Origin: Bilophila wadsworthia ATCC 49260
GTDB taxonomy: Bacteria; Desulfobacterota; Desulfovibrionia; Desulfovibrionales; Desulfovibrionaceae
Direction of reading: 5' to 3'
Assembly (NCBI RefSeq): GCF_000701705.1
Contig: NZ_JNJP01000003.1
Coordinates: forward strand, 1-64,000
DNA: 64,000 nucleotides
Under the pieces are notes generated by a model that did not search any database, was not told the origin of the DNA, and worked only from the letters and a program-made list of their open reading frames with translations. A program made the translations under genes and the position numbers. This document shows, piece by piece, positions 1-8,404 of the stretch. The stretch's first letter is position 1; each line of letters begins with the position of its first letter.

Positions 1-312
1 TTTCCTCTCCCCTCCCCCGGACCCCCTCCTCTCACCTTCCCAAGATTTTCGACTGGTGGGGAGGCCGCGCAACGGCTTTCCCCTTTTTATTTGAACAATT
101 ATTGAATGCTATAAAGCTACCGCAGTCATGCGTCTGGGATATTGTTTTGATGGTTGGCGAGCCTTAGTGCGGCCCTATGCTTCATAGAGGTACAGGCTTC
201 CGCCCGCACACAAAAGTTTTAGGGGGACAAGGGGGAAGGGAGCCCTTTTTCAAAAGGCCCCTTCCCCCTCCCAAATTCCTCCTTCCTTACTCTCAAACAA
301 AAGGAATTGCTT
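1..312. other. Leading intergenic region
   Basis: No gene is supported here. The stretch has G/C-homopolymer-rich segments. Bases 222-270 form an imperfect hairpin (a GGGGGAAGGG arm against CCCCTTCCCCC). Bases 1-50 read on the minus strand look like a loosely related A-tract plus G-run segment. An extended -10-like TGCTATAAA lies at about 107-115, but no convincing -35 accompanies it, so I do not call a promoter. Confidence 0.4.
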
Positions 313-1203
313 ATGACAACGTCACACTATCAGGCGGCCCGGGAAAACCTGTTCGGGCATGTGCCCTTTTTGCAGCGCAGGATGCCCGGCATGTTGATCC
401 GGGATCTGGGCGGCGCGCTTCTTGTTGATTCGGGACTGGGCTCGGATACCTTCAACAAGGTGCTCTGGGAATGCGGCGGAGACGGGCGGCCTTGCCGGGT
501 TGAGCGGGGAGCGGAGGACGGCCTGTTGCAGGCCTCTAAGGACTGGTTCGCGGGCAAACGCCCCCGGGATCTGCTGGAGCTGCCGGGAATGGCCCTTCCC
601 CCGGCGACGGAGCGCCCGTTTACGGTGTGGGCCAGCGCCGAGGACGAAGGCGCGCTGAACCGCCAGCGTACGGCGTTCGGGCGGAACGGCTACGGGATAG
701 GCGAGCTTGAAACGGGCATGGCTTTGCCTCTAAACCGCTGGACGCCGGAAGGACGTCCGCCGGAAGGCTTGCGGATCGTACAGGTCGGGACGTCCGCCGA
801 ACTGTCCGCCTACGCGGATGTCCTCGCCGCCAACTGGAACCCGCCGGATGAGGATGTGAAAAGGTTGTACAAAGCCGCCGAACAGGTGTTGTTTCAAGCT
901 GTTGCGCCCATGCGTCTGTTTGTGGGCTTTGCCGGGGAGGTCCCTGTGGTCAGCGGGGAACTCTTCTTGAGTGAAAAAGGTAATACGGCGGGATTGCATA
1001 TGATCAGCACTCGTGAAGCCTTTCGCAGAAGAGGCTTCGGCGGAGCCATGACGGCGGCGCTTTTGCGGGCCGGACAGGCTGCGGGAGCCTCTTTGGCGGT
1101 GCTGCAGGCTTCGAGCGAGGGGGAACCTGTATACAGGCGGCAAGGTTTTGAGCCGTGCGGTTTGTTTGTGGAATATGTTTTGAGCGAAGAAATCCTTTTT
1201 TAA
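313..1203 (+). CDS. GNAT-family N-acetyltransferase
   Basis: The protein has 296 residues. The C-terminal 150 residues carry the GNAT fold signature: the acetyl-CoA pyrophosphate-binding motif appears as RRRGFGGAMTAALL, followed by the beta-strand and PVYRRQGFEPCG ending typical of these enzymes. The N-terminal half is divergent and I do not recognise it; it may be a second, degenerate GNAT-like domain, which is common in enzymes near 300 residues. I chose the ATG at 313 because AAGGA lies 7 bases upstream; the TTG at 307 overlaps that ribosome site. The acceptor substrate cannot be told from the sequence. The gene is monocistronic, upstream of the hmc operon. Confidence 0.8.
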   Translation: MTTSHYQAARENLFGHVPFLQRRMPGMLIRDLGGALLVDSGLGSDTFNKVLWECGGDGRPCRVERGAEDGLLQASKDWFAGKRPRDLLELPGMALPPATERPFTVWASAEDEGALNRQRTAFGRNGYGIGELETGMALPLNRWTPEGRPPEGLRIVQVGTSAELSAYADVLAANWNPPDEDVKRLYKAAEQVLFQAVAPMRLFVGFAGEVPVVSGELFLSEKGNTAGLHMISTREAFRRRGFGGAMTAALLRAGQAAGASLAVLQASSEGEPVYRRQGFEPCGLFVEYVLSEEILF

Positions 1204-1343
1204 TAATATGTTATATTGTTTTTAGATGCCTAGGGCGTTCATTGAGCATTCAAGCAGGTAAAGAGAGGAAACATTCGTTTGTTTTTTCACGAAAGTGGGG
1301 GTGTTGGCGCCCGCTAAGGGGCGTCGGATCAGGCATTCCCCCC

Positions 1344-1372
1344 TTGACGGAGACTTTTTTTCACGATACCAG
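1344..1372 (+). promoter_or_regulatory. Possible sigma-70 promoter of hmc operon
   Basis: TTGACG at 1344-1349 is followed after 17 bases by TACCAG at 1367-1372. The -35 is good and the -10 weak. It would give a leader of about 100 bases before hmcA. Confidence 0.35.
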
Positions 1373-1480
1373 CTTGAGAAGCTAGGCACCTGTCTGAGAG
1401 CATATGGCATCATACTGCAATCAGACTGGTTTTGTTGTCAGGGGAAATGTTTCTTTTTCTATTTGCAAAGGACTGCCACC

Positions 1481-3247
1481 ATGGAAAACGGTCGAAAACT
1501 GCTGCGTGGGATTGCGCTGGCGGCGATTGCCGTGATCGGTTTGGGTGGGATTGCGTTGTTTGCTTCACCGTCGCTGGCCGCCCAAACCCGCCCCGACGTG
1601 ATCCGCATCGATGCCATAGGCCAGCTCAAGAAGCTGGAAATGCCTCCCGCCGTGTTTTTGCATGACGAACACACCAAGGCTCTCGCTGCCACGGGCCAAG
1701 ACTGTTCTGTCTGTCATACGCCCACCGCGAACGGGCACACCGTCAAATTCCAGCGCAAGGAAGACGGCACCGACGCCAAGAAGCTGGAAAACATCTATCA
1801 TAATGGTTGCATCGGTTGCCATGAGAACATGGCTTCCAACAACCAGAAGACGGGTCCGCTCGACGGCGAATGCCGCGCCTGTCACGACACGAAGCTTCCG
1901 TTCAAGGCTGAACAGAAGCCCGTCAAGATGGGCAGCAAATCGCTCCACTATCTGCACGTCAGCTCCAAAGCTATCGTCAACCCGGCCAACTCCGAAGAAA
2001 ACTGCGGCGTTTGCCACCATGTGTATGACGAAAAGCTGAACAAGCTCGTATGGAAGAAGGGACAGGAAGACGCCTGCGCCGCCTGCCACGGCGAAAAGGC
2101 CGTTGGTTCCACGCCTTCTCTCCAGACCGCCGTGCACACCAAGTGCGTGTGGTGCCATGAAAACGTGGCCCAGTCCTCTCGTGCGTATCTGACCGCTCAG
2201 GTGGAAGCCAAGAAGGCCGCCGAGCCCAAGAGCACGAAGAAGCTTTCCGCCAAGGAAGTGCAGGCCGAGGCCGCCGCCGAAGCCGCCTCCATTGAGGCCG
2301 CGATTGTGACCGGCCCCACCACCTGCGCCGGTTGCCATACCGAAGAGGCCCAGTCCAAGTTCAAGCAGGTGAATCCGGTTCCCCGCCTGATGCGTGGTCA
2401 GCCCGACGCCACCGTGTTGTTGCCCGTCAACAACGCCAAGCGCCCCGTGGGCGCTCCCGAAGCCGGCATGAAGCCCGTGGTGTTCAACCACAAGGCGCAT
2501 GAGGCTTCCGTGGACAGCTGCCGCACCTGCCACCATGTCCGTATCGAGTCCTGTACCGTCTGCCACACCGTCGACGGCAACAAGGACGGCAACTTCGTGA
2601 AGCTGGCCGACGCCATGCACGCGAAGACCTCGGACAGCAGCTGCGTGGGCTGCCATCAGCAGACCGTGATGCAGAAGAAGGAATGTGCCGGTTGCCACGG
2701 GGCGGTTCCGGTCATGCCCGCCGATTCCTGTGCCACCTGCCACAAGGACGTGAAGGGCATTACCTCCGCCCAGATCGCCGACGGTTCCGCCTTCGATCTC
2801 ACGAAGGAACAGCTTGCCGACATCGCAGCCAAGGATCTGGCCGCCCAGCCCGCTCCGGCGAAGCCTTTCCCGGCCGTCGAAGTGCCTGAGACCGTGACCA
2901 TCGGTGCTCTGTCCAACGATTTTGAACCGAGCGTGTTCCCGCACCGCAAGATCTACGAAGCCCTTGTGAAGGGTGCCGCCGACAGCGGGCTTGCCTCCGC
3001 GTTCCATACGTCGCCGACGGCCATGTGCGCCGCGTGCCACCACAACAGCCCCATCGCGGATCTGAAGACTCCGCCGAAGTGCGCCAGCTGCCACGGGATT
3101 GAGGCTGACAAGATGGCTACGAGCGTCAACAAGCCTTCGCTCAAGGCTGCGTATCATCAACAGTGCATGGCCTGCCACGATCGGATGAAGATCGAGAAGC
3201 CTGCCGCCACCGATTGCGCGGGTTGCCATACCCCGCGCGTGAAATAG
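1481..3247 (+). CDS. hmcA: HmcA, 16-heme high-molecular-weight cytochrome c
   Basis: The protein has 588 residues. An N-terminal Sec signal (positively charged start, hydrophobic AIAVIGLGGIALF, then SLAAQ) is followed by exactly sixteen CxxCH heme-attachment motifs, from CSVCH to the last CAGCH about eight residues from the C-terminus. Sixteen c-hemes is the hallmark of Hmc, the periplasmic subunit of the transmembrane Hmc redox complex that passes electrons from periplasmic hydrogenases or cytochrome c3 towards the membrane. An Ala/Lys/Glu-rich linker of about 35 residues separates hemes 6 and 7. The reading frame is open upstream to 1295, but the ATG at 1481 is the one that begins directly with the signal peptide. 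It is the first gene of the operon, 14 bases before hmcB. Confidence 0.96.
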   Translation: MENGRKLLRGIALAAIAVIGLGGIALFASPSLAAQTRPDVIRIDAIGQLKKLEMPPAVFLHDEHTKALAATGQDCSVCHTPTANGHTVKFQRKEDGTDAKKLENIYHNGCIGCHENMASNNQKTGPLDGECRACHDTKLPFKAEQKPVKMGSKSLHYLHVSSKAIVNPANSEENCGVCHHVYDEKLNKLVWKKGQEDACAACHGEKAVGSTPSLQTAVHTKCVWCHENVAQSSRAYLTAQVEAKKAAEPKSTKKLSAKEVQAEAAAEAASIEAAIVTGPTTCAGCHTEEAQSKFKQVNPVPRLMRGQPDATVLLPVNNAKRPVGAPEAGMKPVVFNHKAHEASVDSCRTCHHVRIESCTVCHTVDGNKDGNFVKLADAMHAKTSDSSCVGCHQQTVMQKKECAGCHGAVPVMPADSCATCHKDVKGITSAQIADGSAFDLTKEQLADIAAKDLAAQPAPAKPFPAVEVPETVTIGALSNDFEPSVFPHRKIYEALVKGAADSGLASAFHTSPTAMCAACHHNSPIADLKTPPKCASCHGIEADKMATSVNKPSLKAAYHQQCMACHDRMKIEKPAATDCAGCHTPRVK

Positions 3248-3261
3248 GCGGAGGAGAAGAT

Positions 3262-4467
3262 ATGAACCGTAGATCATTTCTGACTCTGATGGGTGGGCTG
3301 GGTATCGGTTCGGCTCTGGGCGGCGCGAAATCCGCGTCCGCCGCGGGCGGAACCTTCCACGGCTACCCCGACAGCAAGGGTGTGCTTCACGACACCACGC
3401 TGTGCATCGGTTGCCGCAGGTGCGAACAGGCCTGCAACAAGGTCAACGATCTCCCCAAACCGGAGAAGCCCTTCACCGATCTCAACGTGCTTAACGAAAA
3501 GCGCCGCACGTCCGCCAAAGAGTGGACCGTGGTGAACAAGTACCGTCCCGCGAGCCTCGACAAGGACGTGTTCCGCAAGAGCCAGTGCATGCACTGCGAG
3601 GAACCCGCCTGCGCCAGTGCGTGCTTCGTGAAGGCGTTTACCAAGAACCCCGACGGTTCCGTGACCTACGATCCCACCCTCTGCGTGGGCTGCCGTTACT
3701 GCATGGTCGCGTGCCCGTTCAATATCCCCGGCTACACCTACGACCGCGCCCTCAATCCGCTGGTCCAGAAGTGCACGCTGTGCCACCCCCGCCTGCAGGA
3801 AGGCAAGCTTCCCGGCTGCGTGGAAGCCTGCCCCACCGGAGCGCTGGTGTTCGGCAAGCGCAAGGATCTGGTCAAGATCGCGTGGGATCGCATCACCGCT
3901 CATCCCGAACGCTACCAGAACCATGTGTACGGCGAGCACGAAATGGGCGGCACCGCGTGGATGACCATTTCCGGCGCTGAGTTCAAGGAAGTGGGCCTCA
4001 ACGAGGATCTCGGCACCAAGGCCGCCGGCGAATATACGGCTGGAGCGCTCGGAGCCGTGCCCATGGTTGTGGGCATCTGGCCTGTCCTGCTTGGCGGCGC
4101 GTACGCGATCACCAAGCGTAAAGAACAGATCGCCAAGGAAGAGCAGAACGATGCCGTAAACGCCGCCGTCGCCCGTACCGAGGAAGAAGCCGCGAAGAAG
4201 CTGCAGGCCAGCCTCGATAAGGCCGCGAAGGAAGCCGCCAAGGAAAAGGATCGCGCCGTCGCTGATGAAGTGAAGAAGGCCGTGGCCGAAGCCGAAGAGG
4301 CTCTCCGGGCGCAGCTTGAGGCCGAAAAGGCCGAAGCCGTGGCGAAGGCTGCGGAAGAGGCTGCCGCGAAGGCCGCCGAAGAAGCCGCTGCCAAGGCTGC
4401 CGCCAAGCCTTCCAAGCCTGAAAAGGGCAAGAAGGGCAAGCACGACACCAACGGCGGGGAGGCGTAA
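3262..4467 (+). CDS. hmcB: HmcB, four-cluster ferredoxin-like subunit of Hmc complex
   Basis: The protein has 401 residues. It starts with a twin-arginine signal (NRRSFLTLMGG), so the iron-sulfur part lies on the periplasmic side. Four cysteine clusters of the 4Fe-4S DmsB/HybA type follow: CIGCRRCEQAC, CMHCEEPACASAC, CVGCRYCMVAC and CTLCHPRL...CVEAC. A single membrane segment lies near residues 270-290 (GAVPMVVGIWPVLLGGAYAI). After it comes a tail of about 115 residues made almost entirely of Ala, Glu and Lys, predicted to be one long helix or coiled coil and probably cytoplasmic. GGAGGAG gives a strong ribosome site. It should relay electrons from HmcA to the membrane subunits HmcC/HmcE. Confidence 0.95.
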   Translation: MNRRSFLTLMGGLGIGSALGGAKSASAAGGTFHGYPDSKGVLHDTTLCIGCRRCEQACNKVNDLPKPEKPFTDLNVLNEKRRTSAKEWTVVNKYRPASLDKDVFRKSQCMHCEEPACASACFVKAFTKNPDGSVTYDPTLCVGCRYCMVACPFNIPGYTYDRALNPLVQKCTLCHPRLQEGKLPGCVEACPTGALVFGKRKDLVKIAWDRITAHPERYQNHVYGEHEMGGTAWMTISGAEFKEVGLNEDLGTKAAGEYTAGALGAVPMVVGIWPVLLGGAYAITKRKEQIAKEEQNDAVNAAVARTEEEAAKKLQASLDKAAKEAAKEKDRAVADEVKKAVAEAEEALRAQLEAEKAEAVAKAAEEAAAKAAEEAAAKAAAKPSKPEKGKKGKHDTNGGEA

Positions 4468-4470
4468 GCA

Positions 4471-5760
4471 ATGAAACTCTGGAAGAACCTCTCGAATCGT
4501 CTTGATGCCGTGGCTGACGTCATGGCCGCCAAGCCTTGTATGCAGGGTTGCGTTGGCAAGACGCTGCTGTCCATCCCCCGCACGCCCGGCAACCTGATCA
4601 CGGCTGTGATCCTTGCCATCGGGCTGTTGATCACCATCGGGCGCTTCGGATTCGGCCTCGGCGCGGTGACCAACCTGGACGACAACAACCCCTGGGGCAT
4701 CTGGATCGCCTTTGACCTGCTGTGCGGCGTCGCACTGGCGGCGGGCGGCTATGTGACCTCTTCGGCCTGCTATCTCTTCGGCATGAAGCGGTATCATTCG
4801 GCCGTGCGCCCCGCCATCCTGACCGCCTTCCTCGGCTACGCCTTCGTGGTCGTCGCCCTGTTGTACGACGTGGGCCAGCCGTGGCGTCTGCCGTATCCTC
4901 TGCTTGTATCGCAGGGCACCACGTCCCTGCTGTTCGAAGTGGGCCTGTGCGTGGGCATCTACCTGACCGTGCTGTTCATCGAATGGTCCCCCGTGGGCCT
5001 CGAATGGCTCCTCGGCATGAAGGACGCCCCCTGTTGGCTCGTCCGCCTGCGTCCCCGAATGCATACCATCCGCAAGGCCGTGCTGTGCTTCACCATCCCG
5101 CTGACCATCCTCGGCGTGGTGCTGTCCACGATGCACCAGTCCTCGCTGGGCGCGCTGTTCCTCATCGCCCCGAGCAAGATGCACCCCCTGTGGTACTCGC
5201 CGTTCATGCCGGTGTTCTTCTTCATCTCCTCGATGGTGGCCGGTCTTTCGATGGTCATCTTCGAAGGCACGCTGTCCCACAAGGCACTGCACAACAAGAT
5301 GGATGAAACCCACCTGCGTGAAGCCGACGGCGTTGTGTTCGGCTTCGGCCGCGCGGCTTCCTTCGTGCTGATCGGCTACTTCATCATCAAGGTGCTGGAC
5401 ACCACCATGGACAACGACTGGCACTATCTCGCTTCCGGTTACGGTGCGTGGTTCGCCGTCGAAATGGTCGGCTTCGTGCTCCTGCCCGCCTTCCTGTACG
5501 CCCTCGGCGTGCGCGAAAAGAACATCACGCTCATTCGTGTGGCGTCGGTGTTCGGCGTGCTCGGCATCGTCGTCAACCGCTTCAACGTGTGCCTCGTGGC
5601 CTTCAACTGGCAGCTGGACAGCGCGGATCGCTACTTCCCGAGCATCTCGGAAGTGTTCCTGTCCATCTTTATCGTAACCCTGATCGTGACGGCGTACCGC
5701 TTCGTGTGCTCGAAGATGCCGGTCCTGTACGAACACCCTGATTTCAAGGACGCCCACTAG
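4471..5760 (+). CDS. hmcC: HmcC, NrfD-type integral membrane subunit
   Basis: The protein has 429 residues, with about ten hydrophobic membrane helices and the pattern of the NrfD/PsrC family (quinone-interacting membrane anchors), for example the NPWGIWIAFDLLCGVALAAGGY segment near residue 70. In the Hmc complex it is the main membrane subunit and probably exchanges electrons with menaquinone. The ATG lies three bases after the hmcB stop, with GGAGG inside the end of hmcB, so the two are translationally coupled. There are no heme CxxCH motifs. Confidence 0.94.
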   Translation: MKLWKNLSNRLDAVADVMAAKPCMQGCVGKTLLSIPRTPGNLITAVILAIGLLITIGRFGFGLGAVTNLDDNNPWGIWIAFDLLCGVALAAGGYVTSSACYLFGMKRYHSAVRPAILTAFLGYAFVVVALLYDVGQPWRLPYPLLVSQGTTSLLFEVGLCVGIYLTVLFIEWSPVGLEWLLGMKDAPCWLVRLRPRMHTIRKAVLCFTIPLTILGVVLSTMHQSSLGALFLIAPSKMHPLWYSPFMPVFFFISSMVAGLSMVIFEGTLSHKALHNKMDETHLREADGVVFGFGRAASFVLIGYFIIKVLDTTMDNDWHYLASGYGAWFAVEMVGFVLLPAFLYALGVREKNITLIRVASVFGVLGIVVNRFNVCLVAFNWQLDSADRYFPSISEVFLSIFIVTLIVTAYRFVCSKMPVLYEHPDFKDAH

Positions 5761-5777
5761 GGCGCCGGGAGCGAAAC

Positions 5778-5921
5778 ATGGAAGATTTCCCCACGCTCTA
5801 CTCGTTTATGATTTTCACCAAGGGCTGGACGTATGTCCTCATGGGCGTCGCGCTCGTGGGGTTCCTCGGATACTGGCGCTTCCTTTTTGGTCGCGACGAG
5901 CGAACCGGCAGACCCGAGTAA
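5778..5921 (+). CDS. hmcD: HmcD, 47-residue membrane subunit
   Basis: This is a short gene: 47 residues with one central membrane helix (WTYVLMGVALVGFLGYW) and a charged C-terminus ending DERTGRPE. It sits between hmcC and hmcE, 17 bases after the hmcC stop and 18 bases before hmcE. Size and position fit HmcD of Desulfovibrio vulgaris, which is also about 47 residues. Its role in the complex is unknown; a structural or assembly helix is the obvious guess. Confidence 0.9.
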   Translation: MEDFPTLYSFMIFTKGWTYVLMGVALVGFLGYWRFLFGRDERTGRPE

Positions 5922-5939
5922 TCCGCAAGGAGCTGTTGT

Positions 5940-6620
5940 ATGTACGAATTCCTCACTGGTCCCATGTTGTGGGCTGCCTTTCTCATCTTCGTGATTGGCC
6001 TTGCCCGCCGTGTGGTCCTGTATATCCGGGGGTTGGATTGGCGGCTTGAACGTGTCGCCTACGGCCCCGGCCGTAAAATCGGTATGAAGGGCGCGATTTC
6101 TTCCGTCCTTCAGTGGCTGGTTCCTTTTGGGACGCACAGCTGGCGCAGGCAGCCGTATTTCACCATCGCCTTCTTCCTGTTCCATATCGGCGTGGTGATT
6201 GTGCCTCTGTTCCTTGCCGGTCACATGGTCATCATGCAGGAACGCTTCGGCTTCAGCCTGCCTTCGCTGCCCATGTGGTTCTCCGACGCCTTTACGGTGC
6301 TCGCCATCGTCGGTGCGTTTATGATGATCCTGCGCCGCGTCGCGTTGCCGGAAGTCCGCTTCCTGACGACGCTGGGCGACTGGGGTATCCTGTTGCTGGT
6401 GCTGTTTGTGCTCGTCGCCGGATTCCTCGCCCGTATGCAGGCCCCCGGTTATGAAAGCTGGCTCCTGTGGCATATCTTCGCGGCCGAGCTGGTGCTCATT
6501 CTGGCGCCGTTCACCAAGCTTTCCCACATCGTGCTGTACTTCATGTCGCGCGGTCAGCTTGGCATGGACTACGCCATCAAGCGTGGCGGCGCGTCGCGCG
6601 GCCCCGCTTTCCCCTGGTAA
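5940..6620 (+). CDS. hmcE: HmcE, integral membrane subunit (cytochrome b/NarI-like)
   Basis: The protein has 226 residues with about five or six membrane helices and scattered histidines (FHIGVV near residue 80, LLWHIFAAEL near 178) that could ligate b-type heme, as in NarI-like subunits. It is the fifth gene of the operon, with AAGGAG eight bases before the ATG. It is expected to form the membrane channel with HmcC and to contact HmcF on the cytoplasmic side. Assignment rests mainly on operon position and topology. Confidence 0.92.
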   Translation: MYEFLTGPMLWAAFLIFVIGLARRVVLYIRGLDWRLERVAYGPGRKIGMKGAISSVLQWLVPFGTHSWRRQPYFTIAFFLFHIGVVIVPLFLAGHMVIMQERFGFSLPSLPMWFSDAFTVLAIVGAFMMILRRVALPEVRFLTTLGDWGILLLVLFVLVAGFLARMQAPGYESWLLWHIFAAELVLILAPFTKLSHIVLYFMSRGQLGMDYAIKRGGASRGPAFPW

Positions 6621-6653
6621 TCCCCCGGGATTGTCAGCATATTGGAGGACAAC

Positions 6654-8045
6654 ATGCCTGAAGGCAAGTTTTGCAACAGACGGCCCATCAACACCGAGGA
6701 AGATCTGAAAGCGCTCCTCGGCGACAAGGGTGGGCAGCAGTATTATAAAGAAATGGAAATGCTGGAAGTGGACACGGTCGCTCTGTGGGAAACCCTGCAG
6801 AAGACCTGCAAGTCCCGCACCCGCACGTGGCTCGAGATTTGCGCCCACTGCGGCCTGTGCGCGAACAGCTGCTTCCTGTATACGGCGAACAACCGCGATC
6901 CCAAGCAGGTTCCGTCCTACAAGATCCAGTCCACGCTCGGCGAAATGCTTCGCCGCAAGGGGCAGGTCGACACGAAGTTCATGATCGATACGATGGAAGT
7001 GGCATGGGCGAAATGTACCTGCTGCAACCGTTGCGGTACGTACTGCCCGCACGGCATCGACATGGGCGTCATGTTCAGCTATCTGCGCGGCGTGCTGTAT
7101 TCTCAGGGCTTCGTGCCGTGGGAACTCAAGATTGGTGCGGGTATGCACCGCGTATACGGCGCCCAGATGGACGTGACCACCGAAGACTGGGTGGACACCT
7201 GCGAATGGATGGCCGAGGAAAACGCGGAAGAGTGGCCGGGCCTCGAGATCCCGATCGACAAGGAAGACTGCGATGTCATGTACATCCTGAACGCCCGCGA
7301 ACCCAAGCACTATCCTGAAGACGTGGCGCAGGCCGCCATCCTCTTCCATGTGGCCGGGGAAAAGTGGACCGTTCCTTCCGTGGGTTGGGAAAACACGTCC
7401 CTGTCCCTGTTTGCCGGTGACTGGGAAGCGTGCGCCAACAACGTGAAGCGTATCTACGGCGCGGTTGATCGTCTGCGCCCCAAGATGGTCGTAGGCACGG
7501 AATGCGGGCACGCGCACCGCGCCACGGTCGTGGAAGGCCCCTATTGGGCCGGACGCGAAGACGGCAAGCCGCCGGTCCCGTTCCTGCACTATGTGGAATG
7601 GCTGGCCGATGCGCTGCGCAAGGGCAAGATCAAGATCGATCCCGCCAAGCGCCTCAAGATGCCCGTGACCCTGCAGGACTCGTGCAACTACATCCGTAAC
7701 CACGGCCTCGCCGAGCACACCCGCTACATCATGAGCCAGATCGCGGAAGACTTCCGCGAAATGAAGTGCAACCGCGAAGACAACTTCTGCTGCGGTGGCG
7801 GCGGCGGCTTCAACGGCATCGGCAAGTTCCGCCCGCAGCGTGACAAGGGCCTGTACATGAAGTTGCAGCAGATCCGCGAAACCGGTGCCAAGATGGTCAT
7901 TTCGCCCTGCCACAACTGCTGGGACGCCATCCGCGACATGATGGAAGTGTACCATGTGCACGACATCAAGTGGAGCTTCCTCAAGCCCATCATCATCGAC
8001 ATGATGATCGTCCCCGATCACCTGAAACCGCAGGATGATGAATAA
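6654..8045 (+). CDS. hmcF: HmcF, cytoplasmic HdrD-like iron-sulfur protein
   Basis: The protein has 463 residues. Two 4Fe-4S motifs near the N-terminus (CAHCGLCANSC and CTCCNRCGTYC) are followed by two CCG-type domains, the second with NFCCGGGGGFNG and CHNCWD. This is the layout of heterodisulfide-reductase HdrD/GlpC-like proteins. There is no signal peptide, so it should sit on the cytoplasmic face and be the cytoplasmic exit or entry of electrons. The ATG at 6654 has GGAGG five bases upstream; a TTG at 6642 lies before that site and is rejected. It is the last gene of the operon. Confidence 0.95.
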   Translation: MPEGKFCNRRPINTEEDLKALLGDKGGQQYYKEMEMLEVDTVALWETLQKTCKSRTRTWLEICAHCGLCANSCFLYTANNRDPKQVPSYKIQSTLGEMLRRKGQVDTKFMIDTMEVAWAKCTCCNRCGTYCPHGIDMGVMFSYLRGVLYSQGFVPWELKIGAGMHRVYGAQMDVTTEDWVDTCEWMAEENAEEWPGLEIPIDKEDCDVMYILNAREPKHYPEDVAQAAILFHVAGEKWTVPSVGWENTSLSLFAGDWEACANNVKRIYGAVDRLRPKMVVGTECGHAHRATVVEGPYWAGREDGKPPVPFLHYVEWLADALRKGKIKIDPAKRLKMPVTLQDSCNYIRNHGLAEHTRYIMSQIAEDFREMKCNREDNFCCGGGGGFNGIGKFRPQRDKGLYMKLQQIRETGAKMVISPCHNCWDAIRDMMEVYHVHDIKWSFLKPIIIDMMIVPDHLKPQDDE

Positions 8046-8176
8046 GGAAGGAATAGAACGCGGGGAGGAGGGAACACCTTTTCAGGATTTCTTTCCTTCC
8101 CACGTCTCCCGTATTCACAATGGCTCGTGGTCCCAACCAGGCTTGCCTGAGTAACCGGGCCAATATTACGAGTATA

Positions 8177-8213
8177 AAAACCGCCCTGAATCGTTGATTC
8201 GGGGCGGTTTTTT
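8177..8213 (+). terminator. Rho-independent terminator of hmc operon
   Basis: CCGCCCTGAATC and GATTCGGGGCGG form a 12-bp stem with a GTT loop and one G-U pair, followed by TTTTTT. An A-run precedes the stem, so it may also work on the minus strand. Confidence 0.9.
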
Positions 8214-8355
8214 ATGCCGGGAGGAGGGGAGGGCCGATATGTACAGACCGGGTTCTCTTACATCGGAGAAATCTTTTCCTCTTGGGTAAGACTGGATTGA
8301 GGTTAACCCGCTCAGGTCATTTTCGTATCAGCCGATAGAGTTGCAAGAGATTTGT

Positions 8356-8397
8356 AGAAGAGTCGTAATCCTGTAAGGCTCTTCTCCGTTTTTTCTC
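8356..8397 (+). terminator. Plus-oriented terminator-like hairpin
   Basis: An AGAAGAG / CTCTTCT stem is followed by CCGTTTTTT. The T-run is on the plus strand although the neighbouring gene is on the minus strand. It could end an unannotated plus-strand RNA from about 8220-8390 or be a second stop for hmc read-through. Confidence 0.45.
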
Positions 8398-8404
8398 CGG
8401 TTGC

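Larger units (their letters stand above)
8046..8404. other. Intergenic region after hmc operon
   Basis: The region holds two terminator-like hairpins, listed separately, and no supportable gene. The rrf1/rrf2 regulator genes that follow hmcF in Desulfovibrio vulgaris are not here. Confidence 0.6.

Noticed and set aside
1405..1419. Sigma-54-like TGGCATCATACTGCA upstream of hmcA
   Set aside because: GG and GC are 9 bases apart, not the required 10.
3274..8021. Very long minus-strand open frames across the hmc operon
   Set aside because: They are antisense shadows of GC-rich codons: rich in His/Gly/Arg, with no domain or ribosome site, and opposite to well-supported hmc genes.
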